NCBI GenBank assembly: GCA_944380765.1
Contig: CALWIO010000017.1
Location: 1 to 46,792, forward strand
DNA from: an uncultured Clostridia bacterium
GTDB lineage: Bacteria > Bacillota > Clostridia > Oscillospirales > Acutalibacteraceae
Reading direction: 5' to 3'
DNA length: 46,792 bases
Position 1 is the first letter of the stretch. The number at the start of each line of letters is the position of its first letter. The notes under the pieces were generated by a model. It was given only the letters and a program-made list of their open reading frames with translations. It was not told the origin of the DNA and made no database searches. Both the position numbers and the translations under genes were made by a program. Positions 1 through 7,455 of this stretch are shown here, piece after piece.

Positions 1-32
1 GCGCAGTTTGTGTCAGGGCTGTTTTTTATCTC

Positions 33-566
33 TCAGCATATTTTCGTCATTTTCATAAAATACCCGGCGGTTTCCTCAGGCGAGGTTTTCATATCCTCGC
101 GAATCCACCACAATACGGCTTCGGCAAAGCTGCCCACCAGATGATTCAGCATAAAATCTTTGGGCACATCGTTTTTATACCCGGAAATATACATTTCAAA
201 CATTGCTCTTAAATGCTCCTTGAAATAACGCATAAAAAGCTCGCCGCTGTCGGAAAGCAATATACCCGACAGGTCGTTTTTACGGTCGCGTATATGCCAC
301 AGGGTATGAGAAAGCTTTTTTTCCAAATCGTTATCCCTGCCCACCCACGGGCACGGGTCATCCTCAAAGATGTGATAGAAAAGCTCTTCGCACATAGCGT
401 TAAGCAGAGAATCCTTTGTTTCAAAATGGGCGTAAAAGGTGCTTCTGCCCACATTAGCCTCGTCAATTATTTCCTGCACGGTTATGTGGTCATATCTCTT
501 TTTTTCCAAAAGCGCTCTGAAAGCGCAGAAAATAGCCGTTCTTGTTTTCTTTTGGCGTCTGTCCAT
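33..566 (-). CDS. TetR/AcrR family transcriptional regulator
   Basis: A 177-residue DNA-binding repressor-type protein. The first ~50 residues form the TetR helix-turn-helix, with the family signature GRSTFYAHFETKDSLL. The remainder is an all-helical ligand/dimer domain with no recognisable ligand motif. I start it at 566 rather than the longer in-frame ATG at 611 because GGGAGGA (571-577) sits 4-5 nt before this ATG, while the upstream ATG has no ribosome site. It is divergent from the P-type metal ATPase at 736, and the intervening 170 bases hold both promoters and two perfect palindromes, so the likely role is control of that ATPase and of itself. The ligand is unknown; a metal or a membrane-stress compound are both possible. 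The gene is complete and ends 32 bases from the window edge. Confidence 0.9.
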   Translation of the reverse strand: MDRRQKKTRTAIFCAFRALLEKKRYDHITVQEIIDEANVGRSTFYAHFETKDSLLNAMCEELFYHIFEDDPCPWVGRDNDLEKKLSHTLWHIRDRKNDLSGILLSDSGELFMRYFKEHLRAMFEMYISGYKNDVPKDFMLNHLVGSFAEAVLWWIREDMKTSPEETAGYFMKMTKIC

Positions 567-628
567 AGCTTCCTCCCGAACAATTTTTGCTTTTTGTTCA
601 TTTTCAAACACAAAGTACTTTTTGATTA

Positions 629-657
629 TTGTTTTCGGCTTGATTCGTTCGTATAAT
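629..657 (+). promoter_or_regulatory. Probable promoter of the metal ATPase gene
   Basis: TTGTTT (629-634) and TATAAT (652-657) are 17 nt apart on the plus strand, with a predicted start near 664 that falls inside the 661-679 palindrome. The -35 is non-consensus, so this is less certain than the divergent promoter. Confidence 0.6.
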
Positions 658-660
658 TTA

Positions 661-679
661 ACCGAACAACAAGTTCGGT
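661..679. promoter_or_regulatory. Perfect palindrome, candidate TetR operator 1
   Basis: ACCGAAC and GTTCGGT, arms of 7 bp, flank a 5-nt spacer. It covers the predicted start point of the ATPase transcript and the early transcribed region of the TetR gene. The 19-bp size fits a TetR dimer site. Assignment to the adjacent regulator is inference from position. Confidence 0.65.
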
Positions 680-699
680 ATCGTATTGATTATACGATA
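679..699. promoter_or_regulatory. Perfect palindrome, candidate operator 2
   Basis: TATCGTA (679-685) and TACGATA (693-699) form a perfect inverted repeat with a 7-nt spacer. It contains the -10 hexamer of the TetR promoter and shares base 679 with the first palindrome. The two differ in sequence, so they may bind different proteins or only one may be functional. Confidence 0.5.
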
Positions 700-717
700 G
701 CAAATTATCAGTGTCAA
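689..717 (-). promoter_or_regulatory. Promoter of the TetR gene (consensus sigma-A type)
   Basis: On the minus strand TTGACA (717-712) and TATAAT (694-689) are separated by exactly 17 nt, a full-consensus vegetative promoter. Transcription would start near 682 and run into the TetR gene. The -10 lies inside the 679-699 palindrome, which suggests autorepression. Confidence 0.8.
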
Positions 718-735
718 CAAAGCGGAGTGATTTTT

Positions 736-2622
736 ATGATAGAAAAAGCCGAAAAAATTATGACGGGTATTCCCGCTACCGCGGCAAGCGCAGTATTTTT
801 AGTGATAAGCCTTTTGCTGCCTGAATTCGGAATTGATGTTCCCCTTTACCTTGACCCGGCGTGGCTCAGCATTGCGTTGTCGGGACTGCCGATAGTTTAC
901 GAAGCCGCCGGGCTTTTGATTCACGGCAAGGGAATAGCAAGAATTTCCTCCTCCACGCTTATTTCAATAGCCATGACTGCGGCGGTTATTATAGGCGACC
1001 TTTTTGCCGCCGGCGAAATAGCGGTAATCATGGCAATCGGAGAAATACTTGAAGACAAAACCACCGACCGAGCGAAACGGGGACTTAAAAAGCTCGTTAA
1101 TCTGGCGCCCAGACAGGGCCGGCTGATAACCTCAGGCCAAGAGAAAACGGTTGACGCGGCTTCAATCTGCGCCGGCGACATTCTGAGAATATTACCGGGA
1201 GAAGCTATCCCCGTTGACGGCGTTATAATAAAGGGAGAAACCTCGGTTGACCAGTCGGTTATAACGGGAGAATCTCTGCCCGTTGACAAAACGGTAGGCG
1301 AAGAGGTTTTCTGCGGTACTGTCAACTGTTTCGGCGCGATTGACATCAAAGCCACAAAGGTGGGCGCGGACTCCTCGCTTCAAAGGCTGATAAGCATAGT
1401 AAAAGAAGCCGAAAGCAAGAAAGCTCCTATGGCGAGAACGGCTGACAAATGGGCAAGCAGGCTTGTTCCCACGGCTCTGATACTCGCCGTTATTGCCGGT
1501 ATTCTGCGCCGGGACATTACAACAGCCGTAACGGTGCTTGTGGTTTTCTGCCCCTGCGCCCTGGTGCTTGCGACCCCGACCGCTATTATGGCGGCGATAG
1601 GTCAGGCGGCAAAGCACGGAGTAATTATAAAATCGGGAGAAGCGCTTGAAAATATGGGCAAGGTGGACACAATCGCCTTTGACAAGACCGGCACGCTGAC
1701 TTACGGCAGGCCTCAGGTTTCGGACACGGTATCTTTTGACAAGGATTTTGACGAACGGGAAATTTTGTTTCTTGCGGGTTCCGCCGAGAGCATGAGCGAA
1801 CACCCTCTGGGCAAAGCCGTATCCGCCCTCGCCGTACAAAGGGGCGAAATTACTCAGCCGGAAAAATTTAAGATGACCGCCGGCCGCGGAATTTCCGCCT
1901 TGGTTGACGGCAAAAGCATACTGTGCGGAAGCGAGAAGTTTATACTTGAAAACGGTATTGAAATATCAAGCGAAGCGCAGAAAACGCTGAACGGATTTAA
2001 AGAACAGGGAAAAGCGATTATTATAGCCGCCGTCAACGGCAAACTTGCCGGAGCGCTCGCGCTTTCCGACGAATTAAAGCCGAACGCCGCCGACACTTTG
2101 AAAGAGCTTCATGAAAACGGGGTACAGTCTGTTTTGCTGACAGGCGACAACGAAAAAACCGCCGGATACTTTGCCGCTCTTGCAGGTATTGACAAGGTAA
2201 AAGCGCAGCTTCTTCCCGAAGAAAAGGTTGAGGCGATAAAGGCTCTGCAAAGCGAGGGAAAAACCGTTTGCATGATAGGCGACGGTATAAACGACGCGCC
2301 CGCGCTTAAAACCGCTCCCGTTTCAATAGCGATGGGCGCTGTGGGCAGCGACATAGCGGTTGACGCCGCGGACATTGCGCTCACATCAGACGATATTTCA
2401 AAATTGCCCTACCTTAAACGGCTTTCGTCCGCCACGCTCAAAACAATAAAGCTCAGCATATCCTTGTCCCTCTTAATCAACTTTATTGCCATAATACTTT
2501 CGTTTTTCGCCATTTTAAACCCGACAACCGGAGCGCTTGTTCACAACGCCGGCTCCTGCTTTGTTATTCTGATAGCCGCTCTGCTTTATGACAGAAACTT
2601 TGAAAAGCGTCCGAAAAAGTAA
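736..2622 (+). CDS. Heavy-metal-translocating P1B-type ATPase
   Basis: A 628-residue cation-pumping ATPase of the inner membrane. Visible motifs are the intramembrane CPC (residues ~272-274), the phosphorylated DKTGTLT (from D316), the P1B-specific SEHPLGKAV, TGDN and GDGINDAP (from 515). Eight membrane helices are apparent, in the usual 2+2+2+2 arrangement. There is no N-terminal HMA or His-rich metal-binding domain, which most CadA/CopA proteins carry. The last helix has HNAGS (from H603) rather than the MxxSS of copper pumps or the conserved Asp of Zn/Cd pumps, so the metal is uncertain; a divalent ion such as Mn, Fe, Zn or Co is more likely than copper. I start it at the ATG at 736, preceded by GGAG at 724-727; the open frame extends further upstream but crosses the promoter. 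It is probably repressed by the divergent TetR protein. Confidence 0.9.
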   Translation: MIEKAEKIMTGIPATAASAVFLVISLLLPEFGIDVPLYLDPAWLSIALSGLPIVYEAAGLLIHGKGIARISSSTLISIAMTAAVIIGDLFAAGEIAVIMAIGEILEDKTTDRAKRGLKKLVNLAPRQGRLITSGQEKTVDAASICAGDILRILPGEAIPVDGVIIKGETSVDQSVITGESLPVDKTVGEEVFCGTVNCFGAIDIKATKVGADSSLQRLISIVKEAESKKAPMARTADKWASRLVPTALILAVIAGILRRDITTAVTVLVVFCPCALVLATPTAIMAAIGQAAKHGVIIKSGEALENMGKVDTIAFDKTGTLTYGRPQVSDTVSFDKDFDEREILFLAGSAESMSEHPLGKAVSALAVQRGEITQPEKFKMTAGRGISALVDGKSILCGSEKFILENGIEISSEAQKTLNGFKEQGKAIIIAAVNGKLAGALALSDELKPNAADTLKELHENGVQSVLLTGDNEKTAGYFAALAGIDKVKAQLLPEEKVEAIKALQSEGKTVCMIGDGINDAPALKTAPVSIAMGAVGSDIAVDAADIALTSDDISKLPYLKRLSSATLKTIKLSISLSLLINFIAIILSFFAILNPTTGALVHNAGSCFVILIAALLYDRNFEKRPKK

Positions 2623-2644
2623 ATATAAGTAATATTATATTTTC

Positions 2645-2712
2645 AAATCCCCTGCCCTTTGAACATTGCCGTAAGAAGCGGACGGCATAAGTCATTGGCG
2701 CGGGGATTTTTT
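2645..2712 (+). terminator. Branched terminator-like structure after the ATPase
   Basis: AAATCCCC (2645-2652) pairs with GGGGATTT (2702-2709), running into a T tract. The large loop contains a second stem, TGCCGT (2667-2672) with ACGGCA (2682-2687). The closing stem plus T tract fits an intrinsic terminator, though the 49-nt loop is unusually long. Confidence 0.55.
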
Positions 2713-2751
2713 GTGTTCGGAAAAAATATATTTTGTATTAAATAATTATAA

Positions 2752-2780
2752 TTTACAAAAAACCAAAATAATGTTATAAT
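2752..2780 (+). promoter_or_regulatory. Promoter of the cytidylate-kinase-like/sialidase/transporter operon
   Basis: TTTACA (2752-2757) and TATAAT (2775-2780) with a 17-nt spacer on the plus strand. It would give a leader of about 78 nt before the ATG at 2865. No other promoter is evident in the short gaps of the following genes, so it probably drives all three. Confidence 0.75.
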
Positions 2781-2864
2781 GATTTTTAGTAAAGTTTTAT
2801 AAAATATTTGCGGGGATTTTTCCGTGATTTTTCTTTACAAATCAGGGCTAAGGGAGGCTGTGTT

Positions 2865-3449
2865 ATGAAAAACAGAATAATTACAATAAGCAGAGAGTTC
2901 GGAAGCGGAGGCAGAACAATCGGCAAAGAGGTTGCCGCAAAGCTCGGCATAGCCTGCTATGACCAGGAGCTTATTGAGAAAATCGCAGAAAAGAGCGGTT
3001 TTTCAAGCGAATACATTAAAGAGCAGGGCGAGTATGCTCCTACGGCAAGCTGGATAGGCATGGCTTTTGCAGGACGCGACAGCACGGGACACTCTTATCA
3101 GGACGAACTTTGGAATATTCAGCGCGATATTATTCAGGAGCTCGCTCAAAAGGAATCCTGCGTTATAGTGGGCCGCTGCGCCGACTATATTTTAAGGGAC
3201 ACCGCCGACTGTCTTACCGTATTTATTCACGCCTCAATGGAAAAAAGAGCAGAAAGAATTGTTAAGGTTTACGGCGAGAGCGACCTGTCGCCCGAAAAGC
3301 GTCTCCGCAACAAAGACCGCCGCCGCAAGGCTTATTATCAGTTCTACACAGACACCGAATGGGGTGTTGCGCAGAACTATCAGATTTGTCTTGACAGCGG
3401 CATTCTGGGAATTGAGAAATGCGTTGAGACGATAGTTTCTCTTTACTGA
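2865..3449 (+). CDS. Cytidylate kinase-like family protein
   Basis: A 194-residue P-loop protein of the cytidylate-kinase-like family. It opens with ITISREFGSGGRTIGKEVA, the degenerate P-loop typical of this family, then YDQELIEKIAEKSGF and a central IVGRCADYIL. The Arg-rich stretch RLRNKDRRRKAYYQFYT matches the lid/base-binding part of CMP kinases. It is shorter than Cmk (about 220-230 residues), and this family is common in Clostridia in addition to a true Cmk, so the substrate is not established. The start at 2865 is chosen because AGGGAGG (2851-2857) lies 7 nt upstream. It is the first gene of a likely operon with the sialidase 31 nt downstream; a functional link is not obvious. Confidence 0.85.
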   Translation: MKNRIITISREFGSGGRTIGKEVAAKLGIACYDQELIEKIAEKSGFSSEYIKEQGEYAPTASWIGMAFAGRDSTGHSYQDELWNIQRDIIQELAQKESCVIVGRCADYILRDTADCLTVFIHASMEKRAERIVKVYGESDLSPEKRLRNKDRRRKAYYQFYTDTEWGVAQNYQICLDSGILGIEKCVETIVSLY

Positions 3450-3480
3450 TTAACCCCTTTTTATTTACGGAGGATAACAA

Positions 3481-4785
3481 ATGAAAATTACCACCCTTTT
3501 CGGCCCGGGTACCGGCGGCCCGGCGGACTTTTACCGTATTCCCTCGGTTATAACAACCGACAGCGGCGTAACGGTTGCCTGCGCCGACGCAAGATTTTGT
3601 TCCGGAAGGGACAACCCCAACCGTATTGACAAGGTGATAAGGCGCAGCGAGGACTGCGGAGAGACCTGGGGCGACTACATAACGGCAGTTGAAGAGCACG
3701 GAACAGAGCACACAAAATCCTCGGCTGCCATTGACCCGGTTATGGTATATGTTCCTGAGAAGAAGCGTATTCTGATGGTCTATTCGCACACTCCGGCGGG
3801 AACGGGAATTTTAAACAGCGTCTGCGGCACCGGATTTGACAAAGACGGCAACAAGCTTTTAAGCGGCCGTTTCGGCACTTACATATTAAAGGGAGAAAAG
3901 GTTTTCCGCTCAAACGGCAGGGAAACCCCGTACACCGTCAAGGAAAACGGCGACATTTTTAAAAATTCTCAAAGCTGCGGAAATATTTACACCGGCGGAA
4001 AGTTAAAGGAAACGCACACCTCGTTTCTGATGATTTGCCACAGCGACGACGACGGTCTTACATGGTCGAAGCCGCGCTGTCTTAACACTCAGGTCAAAAA
4101 GGACTTTATGAGCTTTATAGGACCGGGTCCGGGCTGCGGAATTGTAATTGAAAAAGGCGCATACAAGGGAAGAGTGGTTATTCCCGTTTATTTCGGCTCC
4201 CGAGCTTTCCCCCTGCAGCTTTCATGCACGGTTATTTACAGCGACGACTGCGGAGAAAGCTGGACTTTGGGCGAAACCCCCAACAACACGAGAAACATAA
4301 GGGGCAAAAAAGCAAACTGTAAGAAAATAAGGCAAAGCGAGATGCTTACCGAATCGCAGCTTATTGAGCAGGAAGACGGCACATTAAAATATTTTATCAG
4401 AAACCATGACAAGCGCCGCAGCGCGGCGGTCGCTTACAGCCGCAACGGCGGAGAAAGCTGGGAGGACTTTAAATGGGACGACTCCCTCCCCCAGCCCATT
4501 TGCCAGATGTCTGTAATCAAGCTGAAAGGCACAGAGAAGCCAACCGTTGTCTTTTTGAATCCTGCCGACAGGCAAAACCGTGCCAACGGTACGGTACGCC
4601 TTTCGGAAGATGACGGCGAAACCTTTAAATGGCAGAGGCTCTTAAAAGAAGGCGGTTTTGTTTACAGTGCGATGACTCAGCTTCCCAACGGCAGAATCGG
4701 CGTGCTTTTCGAGCCGGACACCGAATGCCGGGAAATCCGCTTTACATCGTTTACAACCGACTGGATAAAAGGCGGCGACGAATAA
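3481..4785 (+). CDS. Exo-alpha-sialidase (GH33 family, BNR/Asp-box repeats)
   Basis: A 434-residue neuraminidase expected to release terminal sialic acid from glycoconjugates. The arginine-triad FRIP-type motif YRIPS is near residue 18, followed by ADAR. Five Asp boxes are visible: SEDCGETW, SDDDGLTW, SDDCGESW, SRNGGESW and SEDDGETF, as in a six-bladed propeller. GPGPGCGI and a late FVYSAMTQLPNGRIG region, carrying the likely catalytic Tyr, also match the family. There is no signal peptide or membrane anchor: the protein begins directly with the propeller, so it is probably intracellular, which is unusual because many bacterial sialidases are secreted. GGAGG precedes the ATG. A GPH-type transporter follows after 34 nt and may import its substrate. 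No sialic acid catabolic genes (nanA, nanE, nagA) are in the window. Confidence 0.9.
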   Translation: MKITTLFGPGTGGPADFYRIPSVITTDSGVTVACADARFCSGRDNPNRIDKVIRRSEDCGETWGDYITAVEEHGTEHTKSSAAIDPVMVYVPEKKRILMVYSHTPAGTGILNSVCGTGFDKDGNKLLSGRFGTYILKGEKVFRSNGRETPYTVKENGDIFKNSQSCGNIYTGGKLKETHTSFLMICHSDDDGLTWSKPRCLNTQVKKDFMSFIGPGPGCGIVIEKGAYKGRVVIPVYFGSRAFPLQLSCTVIYSDDCGESWTLGETPNNTRNIRGKKANCKKIRQSEMLTESQLIEQEDGTLKYFIRNHDKRRSAAVAYSRNGGESWEDFKWDDSLPQPICQMSVIKLKGTEKPTVVFLNPADRQNRANGTVRLSEDDGETFKWQRLLKEGGFVYSAMTQLPNGRIGVLFEPDTECREIRFTSFTTDWIKGGDE

Positions 4786-4819
4786 AGACAAAAAAATTCG
4801 CGGAAAGGTAAAAAAAGAA

Positions 4820-7294
4820 ATGAGTAATTCAAACAAAACAAAGAGCAGCGGCGGCATAGCTCTGCTGCAAAACATCAAGGCGCACTGGAACGAGCCGTCC
4901 GAAGGCCGTTACATGCCTTACCGGGAAATTTTTGCTTATGCCGGCGGCGGTATAGGCGTTAAATTCCTTGCCGTTATGGCGATGAACATGATATTGTCGG
5001 CAACAAATGTGCTTATAAGCAATACCCTCGGCATAAAGCCCATGCATGTTTACATTCTCTACTTTATATCTGTAATTGTAAACATTCCCCTTTCGGGTGT
5101 CCGCGCCAACATAATCGACAATACAAGAAGCAAGGAAGGCAAATACCGTCCGTACATAGTTAAAATGGGTATTCCCAGCGCCATTGTAACGATTATGTTC
5201 GTATGGTTTCCCTACAACAAATTCGGCGCTCTGTTCGGCGAGGGCACCATCTTCGGCGAGGAAAAGGCCTATGTTGTCACCTGCGCGCTGATTTTGTTAT
5301 TCAACTTTATTCAAAACTTCTTCTACTATTTCTTTACGGAAGCATACGACAACCTTATACATGTGCTTTCACCCAACACGCAGGAGCGTGCCGATGTTTC
5401 CACAATTAAAGGCGTTGTTTACTCGCTCGCGCCTTCGGTTTTAAGCCTTGCTATGCCGATTTTCGCGGGACTTCTTACAAACGACAACCTTTACGATATT
5501 CGTCTGTACCGTTACATTTATCCGCCCATTTCCATTGTTTCGGTTATTCTGAGCATCGTTGTCTACGCCAATACAAAAGAAAAAATCGTTCAGGCGAAAA
5601 CCCATGTTATTCAAATCCGCTTTATGGACTCTCTGCGCGAGGTTCTGCGCAACAAGTATTTCTGGGTTATCGCCATGGCCACATGGCTCGGTTTCCTTGA
5701 AACCTCAATGACGGTTATTTTAGGCTGGCTTTACAGCTACGGCGGTATATGCAACAGCACGGTTTACACAATTATTACCCTTGTCTGCCAGAATGCCGGA
5801 CTTGTGGGAATGCTCCTCGCTCCCTTTGCGATACGCAAATGGGGCAAGCGGGTTGTGCTTATCTCCACAAATGTTCTGAACATTGTATTTATCGGTCTTA
5901 TGTACCCGGTTGTCCGCACGATTGATATGACGGGTACAAGCACGAGCGCTCTGAACACATGGATGCCGCTGATACTTTTGGTTGTGTGCTTCTGGACAAA
6001 CAACCTTATGAACGCTTTTATGCAGATTCTGACGCCCTCAATCAACGCAGATATACGCGATTATCAGCAGTATGTCAGCGGCGAGCGCATTGACGGCATG
6101 TTTTCAACAATCACCGCTGTCGGCGGACTTATTACCGTTGCGAGCAGCGGCGTTGTAAACTTCCTTTACGACCGTTTCGGAATTAACGAAGAGGTAGCAA
6201 GCAGCGTTTTAAACAACCCCGAGGTTATGAACAAGGTTCTTCGCAACGGACAGGTTGTAAAAGATGTAATCAGCCAAACCGAAACCGCCAGCACCGCGTA
6301 TTTCTCGCTCTATGACGGAGATGTGCTTAAAACTATATGCGGCGTTTTGATTATCGCCTCAATGGCAGGCGCGTTTATAAATGTTCTGCCCTATTTCTTC
6401 TATGACCTTACCGAGTTAAAACAGCAGGGAATGGTCCGCGTTCTTAAAATAAGAGCGTTTTTTGAGGACTACGGCAACAACACATTAAGCGATGACGATT
6501 TAGTTGAAGTTGTGGAAATGGTAAACCGCGCGAGAGAGCTTTCAGGCAAAGAAGAAGTGGAAATTGACAGCAAAGCGGTTAAGGCCGCCAAAAAGACGAA
6601 AGACAGGGACGCCGTGGCAGCTGCCAAAAAAGACCGCAGCGAAGCCGTTAAATTCAACACCGATATTAAGCTTGCTCCCTTTGTATTAAACGAGCTTGAC
6701 AGATTCAACAGCGCGCAGGGCAAGTTGCAGCTTGAAAACGCGCGTATGATTGCCGAGGCGGGACTTGACGGACTCGGTAAAGCGAGCGTAGCCGACTTAA
6801 AACGCGAGCTGAAAGAAGCAAAGGCTATGCCGAAGAGCACCGACGAGGAAAAAGAAATACGCAAATACCGCATACATTTCTGCCGCACCCGTCTTACCGC
6901 GAGAAAATATCAGCGCAAATATTATGACCGCAAGGGCGAAGCCATTACTTCTCCCGACAACACGGTTTTGCAGGCTCTGTATCAGCAGGAGGATAACTAC
7001 GATAAGAGCGAAGAGCTTATTTACAAAAAAGTTGACAGCGCGAAAGCCACCAAAGACAAAGCCGCTTTACAGGCGGCAAAGGTCGAGCACAAGGAGCTTG
7101 TTAAGAACATCAAAGTTCTTAACCGCAGCATAAGAGAGGAACAGGACAAGCAGATTAACTACACCCGTTCCGCAAAGCCGTTCCTTGACGCCGTAAGGGT
7201 TATAAAGCAGGCTGAAAACTATACTCATTTCTCGGAAATCGAAAGCAAGTACAATGAAATCAAATTAAGCCGGGGCGTAACAGCCGAAGCGTAA
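4820..7294 (+). CDS. GPH/MFS-type sugar:cation symporter with long C-terminal helical domain
   Basis: An 824-residue membrane transporter. Residues ~25-555 carry about 12 membrane helices with the glycoside-pentoside-hexuronide (MelB-like) signature NTRSKEGKYRPY in the loop after helix 3. From ~residue 560 a hydrophilic, Lys/Glu/Ala-rich tail of about 260 residues follows, predicted by eye as coiled helices. It contains two similar blocks, KTKDRDAVAAAKKDRSEAVK near 590 and SAKATKDKAALQAAKVEHK near 740. Typical GPH symporters are 450-500 residues, so the tail is a real addition; PTS-IIA-like His sites seen in LacS are not visible. GGAAAGG (4802-4808) serves as ribosome site. It lies 34 nt after the sialidase, so a sialylated or desialylated glycan is a plausible substrate (inference). 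Confidence 0.85.
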   Translation: MSNSNKTKSSGGIALLQNIKAHWNEPSEGRYMPYREIFAYAGGGIGVKFLAVMAMNMILSATNVLISNTLGIKPMHVYILYFISVIVNIPLSGVRANIIDNTRSKEGKYRPYIVKMGIPSAIVTIMFVWFPYNKFGALFGEGTIFGEEKAYVVTCALILLFNFIQNFFYYFFTEAYDNLIHVLSPNTQERADVSTIKGVVYSLAPSVLSLAMPIFAGLLTNDNLYDIRLYRYIYPPISIVSVILSIVVYANTKEKIVQAKTHVIQIRFMDSLREVLRNKYFWVIAMATWLGFLETSMTVILGWLYSYGGICNSTVYTIITLVCQNAGLVGMLLAPFAIRKWGKRVVLISTNVLNIVFIGLMYPVVRTIDMTGTSTSALNTWMPLILLVVCFWTNNLMNAFMQILTPSINADIRDYQQYVSGERIDGMFSTITAVGGLITVASSGVVNFLYDRFGINEEVASSVLNNPEVMNKVLRNGQVVKDVISQTETASTAYFSLYDGDVLKTICGVLIIASMAGAFINVLPYFFYDLTELKQQGMVRVLKIRAFFEDYGNNTLSDDDLVEVVEMVNRARELSGKEEVEIDSKAVKAAKKTKDRDAVAAAKKDRSEAVKFNTDIKLAPFVLNELDRFNSAQGKLQLENARMIAEAGLDGLGKASVADLKRELKEAKAMPKSTDEEKEIRKYRIHFCRTRLTARKYQRKYYDRKGEAITSPDNTVLQALYQQEDNYDKSEELIYKKVDSAKATKDKAALQAAKVEHKELVKNIKVLNRSIREEQDKQINYTRSAKPFLDAVRVIKQAENYTHFSEIESKYNEIKLSRGVTAEA

Positions 7295-7301
7295 AAAAAC
7301 A

Positions 7302-7337
7302 GCCGCCGCTTTGCCGAAAAAAGGCAGGGCGGCGGTT
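7302..7337 (+). terminator. GC-rich hairpin closing the sialidase-transporter operon
   Basis: CCGCCGCTTTGCC (7303-7315) pairs with GGCAGGGCGGCGG (7323-7335) through two G-U wobbles, around an A-rich loop. Only a weak T tract follows on the plus strand. An A run at 7293-7299 would be a U tract on the minus strand, so it may work better in that direction. Confidence 0.6.
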
Positions 7338-7368
7338 ATTCGGTGATTTTGGCGGAATACTGATTTCG

Positions 7369-7397
7369 TTGACAAAGCAGGGTTATTATGGTAAAAT
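7369..7397 (+). promoter_or_regulatory. Promoter of the FemAB gene pair
   Basis: TTGACA (7369-7374) and TAAAAT (7392-7397), 17-nt spacer, 58 nt before the ATG at 7456. Confidence 0.75.
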
Positions 7398-7455
7398 TTT
7401 TTGAAACAAAACCGCTGGTTTTAACTGCCTTTAATTAGTTCAGAGGTGTTCATAT

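Noticed and set aside
439..735. N-terminal extension of the metal ATPase as a metal-binding domain
   Set aside because: The in-frame sequence upstream of 736 runs through promoters and operator palindromes, has no CxxC or His-rich motif, and a good ribosome site precedes the ATG at 736.
1192..1839. Long minus-strand open frame opposite the metal ATPase
   Set aside because: It is a shadow of the ATPase gene: no ribosome site, His/Arg/Asn-rich noise, while the plus strand has all P-type motifs.
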